DNA of 64,000 bases from positions 12,400,001-12,464,000 of the forward strand of contig JBANAY010000003.1 of assembly GCA_037952775.1 (NCBI GenBank), in the 5' to 3' direction. The notes beneath the pieces are model-generated. The model was given only the letters and a program-made list of their open reading frames with translations, was not told the DNA's origin and did no database searches. Source of the stretch: Clonostachys chloroleuca. Lineage: Eukaryota; Ascomycota; Sordariomycetes; Hypocreales; Bionectriaceae. Each line of letters opens with the position of its first letter. The first letter of the stretch is position 1. A program made the position numbers and the translations under genes. Positions 56,138 through 64,000 of the stretch are shown piece by piece.

Positions 56138-58210
56138 CTACACCAAGTCCCACTCAGCTGCCACCCCGTATGCGAGCTCGACCCTGCCTTTCTTCTCAAG
56201 GAATTCCTCATTCGTGAGACCCTGCACCTCCTTCCCCTCGATACTAGTGATGAATGCCAGCCGGAGCTTTTCCCCAGGGTCGCCGAGATCCTTTGCGTGC
56301 ACATCAAGCCAGTACCAGTACCCGTCCGTCTCAAACGGCACCAAATCATCGCGGACGCATAGAATGTACACCACCGACTTATCCTTCCGATCCTTTACGT
56401 GCTCGCATATCCTGGAAAACTGGAATCTCAAAAGCTCGCCGCTGTGAACTGTGATGCTCCTCTGCCTCGGTGCGATGGTCCTCTGGTCCATATCCATGTC
56501 GCTGAAAAAGGTCGGTCCGTTGCCCCCAACGGGTCCGACGTAATACTCGTCCCAGCCCTGCACGCGCCCATCATCTCGATACTGATGCTTGGATTCCTTG
56601 GGGAAATGCGACTCCGCAAACACATCGTTGGTCCTCTCAAAGTGGCAGGCGTGGAACTGTTTTATGTATGATTGGGTAGCGCCATCGACGTGTCCGGCTC
56701 CCCAACAGGCATCGAGGAGCTTCCAGCTGCCACCGTCGATCCTGACGGCATTCCAGGCGTGCCCGTCTGGCTTGGCGGGGGGCGGGCGCTCCCCAGGTTT
56801 GAGGGGCGTGTAGCCGAATCCCTTGCCATGTCCCGTCACGACCTCGCACTGCAGGCCAGCTTTCTTCGCGATCGCGGCATAGACTACCGCGTAGCCCTCG
56901 CACACGGCCAGCCCGCTGAAGATGGTGTCCTCGGGCGACCGTTTCTTCAGCTTGTTTCCGAAGAATGCGGCAGTATCATACGCAATATTGTGGTGGAACC
57001 AGGTGAAGATGGCACGAGCCTTGTCAGTATAGGAGGGGAACGGCTCGCACAGACTTCGGGCAAGATATCCAACAGGATCTTTCCTAGGAAGTGTGGAGAT
57101 GGGAAAACAGGAGGCGATCTGATCGGGCCTGCTCCAGTCTCGACAGCGGAAGCAGTTCGCTGTCACGCTACCAGTGGTGGCCGTGCCACGAGCCTTTACA
57201 GCCTCGATCTGGGCCAGCGAGGGGCGAGAAGCAACAGGAACTGGAGGCGGTTCGTCCGCTCTAGGCCTCTGCGGAATGGGGGGTGATTCGAGATCTCGAG
57301 GCCCTCGTTCGTCTGGGGACGGCAGAGCCCCTCTCTTGCCGCTCGAAAACCCGGTGATAGGACCGTTATTCTTCTTTAGCGGATGCTTTCCAGCCGAGTC
57401 TCCGAAACCCATAAAGGTGTTCGACCTGAGCGCCACGTGTGGCCGCTGTGCTGGCCGCACCTCTTCAGCGGTTTCCGTCTCCTCAGCTATACCAGGTGAT
57501 TTCGCAGGCCTGGATGGCACCCTGGGAGGCAATGAGGGCTTGGCAGGCGTAGGGCTCGCTACAGTAGCCACGCCTCCAACGCGCTGGGCGGTGGGCACCT
57601 TGGGAACCGTTGTAGGTGCGACAGATCTCGGTCTAGCCGCCTGCTCAGCCTGTGCCTGTGCCTCGAGTTCTCGTCTCGAGGGCGGCAATGGTGGCAGCTT
57701 CGTCTCGCTCAACGGAGGCGGCAGTCTGTGGCCCACGGACCCATGACTAGTCACTGACGAAACTGTCCGTGCCTGGGACACAGTTGACCCAGTCGACCTG
57801 ATTGACATTTCGGAAGAGGTCGAGTCACGACGCTCCTTTAGATGCTGCGTTGATTTCCTAGAGGACATGGCCGGACGGCTTGGCAGGACCGGTGTGCCCT
57901 GTGATGCCTGGCTCGTCTCAGTGTCACGACGAGGCAGCGGCGGCGGTGCCTTGCGTGCCTCTTGAGGAGCAGCATCCTGGCTCGTCCCAGTATCTCGGCG
58001 TGGCAATGGAGGCGGCGCCGTGGTAGACCTCACGGGCCTGGGAGGGGGAACGGGTGATGAGCCATTCGTGGGCGTGGGTGAAGGCCGCCCGGGGACCGCT
58101 GGGGCTGAGGGCTTGCGGACAGGCTCAGCAGGCTTGAAGTTTTGCTGCTTGTTCAGCGCTGCTATCCTATCCTTGAGAGAATGGAACTGGGGCTCTTCTG
58201 TGTCGGCCAT
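56138..58210 (-). CDS. Transglutaminase-fold cytokinesis protein, Cyk3-like
   Basis: A single-exon gene of 690 residues from ATG 58210. Residues 1-370 are Pro/Ser-rich and disordered, with repeated SH3-type ligands (two copies of PPPLPRRDT, further PP-x-P and RP motifs). A transglutaminase-like core covers about 370-550: LARSLCEPFPSYTDKARAIF, TWFHHNIAYDTAAFFG, a Cys at about 437 in GLAVCEGYA, a His at about 484 in DGHAWNAV and an Asp at about 500 in KLLDACWGAG. The C-terminal region (DDLVPFETDGYWYWLDVHAK) is also typical of the fungal Cyk3 relatives. In yeast Cyk3 localises to the bud neck and helps septum formation. Here no N-terminal SH3 domain is seen, so the protein may be a related family member rather than a strict orthologue. 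The frame upstream of the ATG is open but has no other ATG. Confidence 0.85.
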   Translation of the reverse strand: MADTEEPQFHSLKDRIAALNKQQNFKPAEPVRKPSAPAVPGRPSPTPTNGSSPVPPPRPVRSTTAPPPLPRRDTGTSQDAAPQEARKAPPPLPRRDTETSQASQGTPVLPSRPAMSSRKSTQHLKERRDSTSSEMSIRSTGSTVSQARTVSSVTSHGSVGHRLPPPLSETKLPPLPPSRRELEAQAQAEQAARPRSVAPTTVPKVPTAQRVGGVATVASPTPAKPSLPPRVPSRPAKSPGIAEETETAEEVRPAQRPHVALRSNTFMGFGDSAGKHPLKKNNGPITGFSSGKRGALPSPDERGPRDLESPPIPQRPRADEPPPVPVASRPSLAQIEAVKARGTATTGSVTANCFRCRDWSRPDQIASCFPISTLPRKDPVGYLARSLCEPFPSYTDKARAIFTWFHHNIAYDTAAFFGNKLKKRSPEDTIFSGLAVCEGYAVVYAAIAKKAGLQCEVVTGHGKGFGYTPLKPGERPPPAKPDGHAWNAVRIDGGSWKLLDACWGAGHVDGATQSYIKQFHACHFERTNDVFAESHFPKESKHQYRDDGRVQGWDEYYVGPVGGNGPTFFSDMDMDQRTIAPRQRSITVHSGELLRFQFSRICEHVKDRKDKSVVYILCVRDDLVPFETDGYWYWLDVHAKDLGDPGEKLRLAFITSIEGKEVQGLTNEEFLEKKGRVELAYGVAAEWDLV

Positions 58211-59132
58211 GATGCCCAAAGGTCTTTTAGGTGGACGAGGATGTGAGCATATGGACGAACGCGGAATGATGAGGCGGCCGGCAGTACTACGCCTTATGAA
58301 CTGCACGCTGTCTTGTTCCCCGCAAGAGGCGATGACGGGTCTTGCCTGAGGCGGAATGAAGCGACACTACCCGCCCGGATTAGGGAAAAAAAAAGACAAG
58401 ATCTGCGGTAAGGACTGCAAATGCTAAATTATAGATACCTATGTGCAAGAAAGAGGGTGACTGACCATTGTATAAGAGTTCACGTTTAGCAACGGTCTAA
58501 ATGGTCCGCGCGTCAGACTGCACATCACCCTCCAATGTTGTGCGCCAGAGCATCGGACGCTATTTTCGGGGCGGTGCAGTGGAGTCTGGGCCCTACGGCG
58601 GCCTATTAATGGCAAACTCAGTGCCCTCGTAGGATGGATTTGGAGAAGAGTTTCCCCCCGAAAGCCACCAAATTCCACCAAAGTCCCCAAAGCCCCTCCC
58701 CGTATGGGGCCTCGAATGTCTCACCCGTCCGCTAGGGCTGCTCGTCCATCTTAGCGTCAGTGGGCCGGCGTATGGGAGCCGCGTCTTCTGCCAGTCGCAT
58801 GATTCTAGGCAAAGCTCAGGACTTGGAGATAAGTAGGTAATGAAATGTTCATCGCTAGTGTCTTCGAATCTGTCATGGATCCCACGTGTTTCAATATCAA
58901 CTAATCATGAAGCATACTTCGGCACAGGAAATGGCATAAGATCCGATTTATAGTTTGATGCGCCTAGCGCGGAAATTAAATCTATATTCCCCTAAAAACA
59001 CGGTGTATCCTGAGCCCAGACTATGCGAAACAGATAATTCTTCCCAAGAGTCCCCAACAGGACAAGCAACATACGAGCTCCCAATAAAATCACAATAGCA
59101 TATACAGACGCTTTATGTGTCGTTACATCCGC
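58211..59132. other. Spacer between the Cyk3-like gene and the GH17 gene
   Basis: About 920 bp with the Cyk3-like promoter and the GH17 3' UTR, both minus strand. Nothing else is recognised. Confidence 0.6.
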
Positions 59133-60383
59133 TTAGAACATGGCAAAGGCGGCTCCGACGACGGCGAGAGCAGCGTAGGTGTAGGCGTTGAAGATCTTCT
59201 GGCCAGGGGCAGACGAAGCGGGGCCGGAAGTCTGGCTGGCAGAGGCACCGGTGGTGGTGGTGCCACTGCCGCCGTTGCTGTTGCCTGAGGAAGGCGTGGG
59301 GGTGGCAGTAGCCAGAGTCGTGGAGTCGGAGTCGTCGCCGCCGGGAGTCTTGGAAGCAGTGGACGAGCCGGTCTTGGTAGCGGAGGAAGAACCGCTCTTG
59401 CTGGTGGAGCTAGACTTATCGTCCTCCTTAATGCCGTCGCAGCTGAGGTTGAAGCGAGGAGTGGTGCTCAGGTTGTCGGTAATGGCGAACTTGACCTCGT
59501 TGTCGGGGTTGGAATCACGGAGAGTGTACCAGAAGGTGGGGACCTTGTTGAAGAGCTTCTTGCAGCCAACCTCCTGCCAGTACTTCTTGGCGTTGTCGGT
59601 GCCAGACTTGGCCTGGTCCCAGTCGGGACCGGTGTAGGGCCAACCAGTCTCAGTGACCCAGACAGGCTTAGAACCAGCGGCAGCCAGGGTGTTGTCGTAG
59701 GCAGTCTGGAACAGCTTGGCAGCGTTGTCGATGCTGTTGCCCTTGCCAGTCTCGTAGTAGGGGTACTCGTGGACGGCAATGAAGTCGACGTTGTCGATGA
59801 CAGCCTTGTTGGTGGAGTTACCCCAGGCATCCCAGGTATCGGCGTGGCCAACAGGGACCTTGGCAAGAGCGGTGCTCTTGAAGGAGCTGCGGAAATTCTC
59901 GATGAAGCCGACAATGGCCTTGGGGGAGTTGCCGACACCAGACTTGTTCTTGATACCGGTCTCGGAGATACGGTAGAGATCCTCGCTACCGATGGTGATA
60001 CCGATCACAAGGTCAGTCAGCTTGCTGCCGTGCTTCTCAATACCCTTCTTCAGGGCGCTGAGCTCCTTGTCGATGTTATCGGTTCCGGAAGCCCAGACAC
60101 CGAGGAGGAGCTTGGTCTTGGTCTCAACGGCAGCATCGAAAGCCTCAATGGGGTCGCTGTCGGAGTAGGCCTGGATGTTGGTGTAGAGGCGGACGGCATT
60201 GAAGTCGCCAGGGGCGCCCTTAAGGTTGGCAGCAGCATCGAACTCGGCCTTGAAGTCAGCCTTGAACTTGGCAGATCGGTCAGCCTTGGTAGCACCGGAG
60301 TTGAAACCAAGGTAGTTGGTGGAATCAGCAGCGGAAGCCACCGCCAGCAGGGCGCTAGCGGCCACAGTGGAAGAAATACGCAT
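59133..60383 (-). CDS. GPI-anchored GH17 glucan endo-1,3-beta-glucosidase, EglC-like
   Basis: A cell-wall beta-1,3-glucanase of glycoside hydrolase family 17, encoded by one exon (416 residues). A signal peptide is visible (MRISSTVAASALLAVASAAD). The mature protein begins with NYLGFNSGATK, close to the EglC group. The acid/base Glu is E134 in GSEDLYR and the nucleophile is E245 in WVTETGWPY; VWASGTDN and ADTWDAWGNST are further family signs. A low-complexity Ser/Thr/Gly/Pro linker runs from about 320 to 395. The C-terminus SSAPGQKIFNAYTY followed by the hydrophobic ALAVVGAAFAMF is a GPI-attachment signal. Codons are strongly C/G-biased at third positions, consistent with high expression. Confidence 0.95.
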   Translation of the reverse strand: MRISSTVAASALLAVASAADSTNYLGFNSGATKADRSAKFKADFKAEFDAAANLKGAPGDFNAVRLYTNIQAYSDSDPIEAFDAAVETKTKLLLGVWASGTDNIDKELSALKKGIEKHGSKLTDLVIGITIGSEDLYRISETGIKNKSGVGNSPKAIVGFIENFRSSFKSTALAKVPVGHADTWDAWGNSTNKAVIDNVDFIAVHEYPYYETGKGNSIDNAAKLFQTAYDNTLAAAGSKPVWVTETGWPYTGPDWDQAKSGTDNAKKYWQEVGCKKLFNKVPTFWYTLRDSNPDNEVKFAITDNLSTTPRFNLSCDGIKEDDKSSSTSKSGSSSATKTGSSTASKTPGGDDSDSTTLATATPTPSSGNSNGGSGTTTTGASASQTSGPASSAPGQKIFNAYTYAALAVVGAAFAMF

Positions 60384-63300
60384 ATTGAGCGAGAGCGACT
60401 GTTCTGAAGAGAAATTAAAAATCTGGCGAATGAATGATAGGGTTGATGCAAATGAGCGTAGCTGTCCAAAAAGAATGAGACAGTAGACTTGTTAAAATGA
60501 GAGCAAAGTCTATGTATAAGAGGGCAAAAGAGAATGGGGAGAAGAAGCAGAGAAATGTCCAAGCTCCGAGGAAGCTGTAACTTAGTAGAGGCCGATAAGG
60601 GGCGCGAGTGTCGAATCACGTGCAGAACAGCACATCGAACATCAAGGGGTAACCATGTGGGCCGCCCCTACTGTATATTTGGAACATGATTCATGGGTGC
60701 GCTGGCCCGGCGTTTGTTGTGGCTGTCCCTACCGACATTGGCTTCGTAACAGCACCTGGCCTAACTATTTTTAGTCTAGAGCTGGCCCAGTTGGATTCCG
60801 ATCTCCAAGGCCAGAAACGCCGGTGCCTGAGGATGGGGCTGACGGCTGAGACAGTGGCAGACTTTTCTGTGCCTTTCCAGCTTCAGGAGCACTCAGGGCA
60901 CGAGTATTCATGCTCTGCAAGTACGTACATGCAGAACAGAATGCCGGCCATTGTTGATTCTTCCATGCCTCGCAGCCTGGTCTGCCACGGCCAAGATGGG
61001 CCAATTCGGTTCCCGCGGCCTCAGCTCGTCGATCCTCGCGCCCCATCTCGTATCAAGCACAGGTCTGTTTACATTGGATTGGGGAATGCGCCAGTGGATT
61101 TTCAGGCCCATAAGCCAGCGCCAGACCTGTTTTTTATGGGGAAGGGGGAGACACCGCCCCATAGCATCCATGTTGTTTCTACTGTGTACATCAGCCAAAA
61201 CATTACCACCTACCAAACGCCGGCCTGCCACAAGCTTCCTGTACCTGAGAGGATGGGGCGTCATCCAGGCACCATCTCGTCATCTCATCCACTCACAGGA
61301 ATCCGACAGAGAGACACTCTCTCACACTGTCCATCTGCGGGCCCCGTTCATGGCAAGCAAGGGCTTGTCTGAACAGTGCACTTCCGGCCTGTCCGCCACT
61401 AATGATGCCGTAATACTCGGCTCACTATCCCTATCCTCTCGGCTCCTAGCAAGGAGATTCAGATCATTTGTGCTTTCATGCAGCGAAGGAAGCACGCCTG
61501 GTTCTGCACTTTCCTCTTTCTTTGAACTGACGAGAGACGCTCAACCTGGCATCAGGGGTCCGGCTGGCAATTCATGCTTCCATCCCCAACACGGTAGGTG
61601 CCTTACCATTCGCTGCGAACGAGCTGGCGTCGGGTCGGAATTAAAAATACAACATCCAAGTCTGGCCTCGTATTCACCTTGTCCACGCACGTAGGAAGCC
61701 ACCAGATACACTGTGGGAGACCAGAGGGCATGGATCAGCCACATTTCCACTTGCTCTGTCGCAATTTCAATTGAGCCGCTTCACAGCCAATGAGTGTTCA
61801 TCATAGCTTCAGGTCGAGGCTTCGCTGTCTTTGTCATCCAACTTTTACATACTCCTGCATGACGCTACGCCATCACTCCCTAGTTATGGGTGCGACTTGA
61901 GAATTTATACCGCGAAGATTGACCTTCCTCATGGCGAGAAGTAGAGCTCTGTGTCAAAAATACGCCACTGTGAAGGTAGCCTCCATGCCTTGTGTGAAGT
62001 CCCGTATCACACAATAGCGGGTATCAATAAACTCAGGATTGGAGATACTATTGGCCTCTAGATGCTCGATAACTCTAACTACTTCGGTAGTGTTCCCAGC
62101 TGACATGCTATTAGACGGGCCTTGTTTCAGTAGCCCAGTCAATGATCGCTGTATAAATTCAATGCATGCACAGAATGTCAGTTGTGCAGCCTTTTGATAT
62201 CCTAGCGCAAAACTTCCAATGCGGCACTGGCAGAACACCTTTCGCCGGCATTCTCGGCATGTCCCTTGCAAACATTATAATTAGACAGGCTGGCTCCCTC
62301 CTTTTCATCCCTTATTCTATCGAGGGTTGTCGCTACGCCGCAGCGTCTGTGAATGGCCTTGAAGTCAGCCCGAATCAGTTCCTAGGGCCGGGCCGCTCAA
62401 GTCCTCTATCGCAAGCCGCGTGCGATCACGACAACATACAACGTGTAGCACAAGCATCTCCGTCGTTGAACAATGTAGATCCACGATGATCTTCATGACC
62501 TCATCACTCGCTTATCGACTGGATGCGTGGGATCGCCTTCCCCAGTTCCCACACAGAGCCAGACTTGCCAACCGACAGAATGAATCTACCGCGATTTACT
62601 ACGCAGTAGCATCATGTTAATGAATAGATGTACTTTCTTATGGTTGAGCGCCCCATTAAGCTCTGCCCTTTATAAATTCTGGGCTATATAACCACTCTAC
62701 TGGTAGTATGACAACAATTAAGCCGGATTTTAATCCGCAGAAGTGAATGAAGATGGTAGGAGAAAGATGAATGATGAGAAGTTGAAGCTGGCGTGGATTA
62801 CGAGCCCACTGCTCGCCAGCATCAAACTTGCCAACCCCAAGTTTTACCATATCGAATAAATGATCACCCATTCAAAGGCTTCCGACAAGAAATTTGAACA
62901 GAGAAAACAATCTCGAGTGGGTGTCGATGCTCCTCATGATCCTCCTTACCCTAGACATCGAAGGCAGGATCGCAGTTGTAGACTTCAGGACTTGACAAGT
63001 AGCTTGAGAAGAATAAACAAGCCTGTTAGGAACGCTTGTCATACCGAGCACAGTTCAAAATTGCCCCTATAGGCCATAAAAATATTGGAGTTGGTCATGT
63101 TTCTCAATCAAAGGATGTTAATGTATAGCAAATGGGGCTCACAAATCTAGGTGTTAAGCCAGAATCGCCGAATGATCGCACGATCCGAAACCAACGTTGT
63201 CCCTGCCGTCAACCATGATGAAGCTCGTAAACGTCTAGCAACTGAATTGCTCGAATGTAGTGTCGAGTTCATTTAAAAGACAATGTCGCGCAGCATGATC

Positions 63301-63846
63301 GAATGCAGCCTTATTGCCGGGAAGCGATCCTCAACCTTGGGAGGAATAATCAATATGGTGAGCTCACGAGGTAGGTTGTGACGTGCATACGAGGTAAGGT
63401 AAGGAAAGTGAACCAAAAGCTCGAGTGTAAATAAAGACATTGGAAGCTGTTATGTATTGCAAGGCGTTGAGCACACTAAAATCCACCATTACCACGGAAC
63501 TAGCAAATCCATCACAATGTATCAATTTGGCTGAGGGAAAAGGCTTGAGTGCTCTCACATCATTGGCTACGGCAGGCAGGCATTTTTCACAGAAAAACAC
63601 GGCGGCAACAACGGCAATTACAACACTCGGTGGTGCTTGACTTCTTTCGGTTGATTTGATTGACTTAGTCGCTCCTACCCCACAAGTTCGCTTCATCTCG
63701 ACATTCTTTTCCCAGACATTTCCCCGCACTTTCCCCAAGCTCAAATCCGAGAATTGAGACTCTTGATTTCCGTCTCGTTTCAATGAATTTCCGTCTCTCA
63801 GCACTCAACCAACATCGAGGGATCCGCGCCGCCACAATCCCCGGGA
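60384..63846. other. 3.5 kb spacer between the GH17 gene and a + strand gene start
   Basis: No supported gene. Two open frames of 228 and 247 codons overlap in different frames at 60686-61694 but lack coding character. The GH17 promoter is at the left end. I see nothing else that can be named. Confidence 0.55.
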
Positions 63847-64000
63847 ATGGCATCCGTTCCGTCCACTGCTTCCGGCAGTGACCAGGGCCACTGCCGGTCC
63901 AGCAAGGCCGAATCGGTAGATCTCTCTCCAGGCGTGCGACGTCGCAGTTCGGTCTCCAATGACAATTTCGAGGACGCTCCCCCACCAAAACCAGAAAAGT
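63847..64000 (+). CDS. N-terminus of an unidentified protein, cut by the right edge
   Basis: An open frame starts at ATG 63847 and runs off the window: MASVPSTASGSDQGHCRSS..., then RRRSSVSNDNFED and PPPKPEK. It has Ser/Arg/Pro-rich composition with possible RRRSSVS phosphorylation sites, as is common for N-termini of fungal signalling or transport proteins. No family can be named from 51 residues. The preceding context (CCGGGA) and absence of stops support a real start but it is not certain. Confidence 0.45.
   Translation, partial: MASVPSTASGSDQGHCRSSKAESVDLSPGVRRRSSVSNDNFEDAPPPKPEK

Noticed and set aside
57174..57746. 190-codon + strand frame opposite to the Cyk3-like gene
   Set aside because: Shadow of the Pro-rich coding strand; Gly/Ala/Val composition is the mirror of Pro/Ser codons.
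60686..61694. Two overlapping open frames of 228 and 247 codons on the + strand
   Set aside because: They overlap in different frames, contain no known motif, and are rich in Ser, Arg, Pro and Leu as expected from chance open frames in GC-rich DNA.

Overview
This window comes from the nuclear genome of a filamentous ascomycete (Pezizomycotina, most likely a Sordariomycete). The evidence is fungal-only gene families (MDV1, NUR1, HAK-type K+ transporter, Zn2Cys6 regulator, EglC-like GH17), short introns (mostly 47-120 bp) with GCTGAC/GCTAAC branch sites and AG acceptors, and 1-5 kb gene-free spacers. No rRNA, recognisable tRNA, CRISPR array or intact transposon was seen. Twenty-two protein genes plus one gene start cut by the right edge are supported. 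Exon structures were assembled by eye from splice signals and family conservation.

Left part (1-20 kb): MDV1 (-, cut by the left edge, WD40 part outside), chorismate mutase ARO7 (+), BCP1 (-, stop codons 16 bp from ARO7), VPS17 (+), a 4.8 kb gene-free stretch, a zinc-dependent sorbitol/xylitol dehydrogenase-like gene (+), COP9 signalosome subunit 6 (-), an unrecognised 235-aa protein (+), a Cys-rich 115-aa protein (-) and CDC45 (-, ends at 21.2 kb). Middle (21-43 kb): a 3 kb spacer, a LaeA-like methyltransferase (+) convergent with a Zn2Cys6 regulator (-), a 4.1 kb spacer, the calcium sensor NCS1 (+), ribosomal lysine methyltransferase RKM5 (+), a 943-aa disordered protein (-), nuclear rim protein NUR1 (-), V-ATPase subunit F VMA7 (+) and an NPC2-like lipid transfer protein (-). 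Right part (43-64 kb): a 2.9 kb spacer with a pyrimidine-rich leader, the PHD-SET protein SET3 (+), ALG7 (-, with an apparent one-base frameshift), HAK1 potassium transporter (-), a transglutaminase-fold Cyk3-like protein (-), a GPI-anchored GH17 glucanase (-), and the first codons of an unidentified + strand gene.

Most genes are housekeeping functions (mitochondrial fission, aromatic amino acids, retromer sorting, replication, signalling, vacuolar acidification, N-glycosylation, K+ uptake, wall remodelling) and are not arranged as one pathway. The only regulator-plus-enzyme neighbourhood is the methyltransferase/Zn2Cys6 pair at 24-28 kb, which has gene-poor flanks and no biosynthetic backbone gene in the window. 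I found no clear new system. The most useful observations are the ALG7 frameshift, recurrent AGGTAGGT/ACCTACCT clusters confined to spacers, and several uncharacterised fungal proteins.
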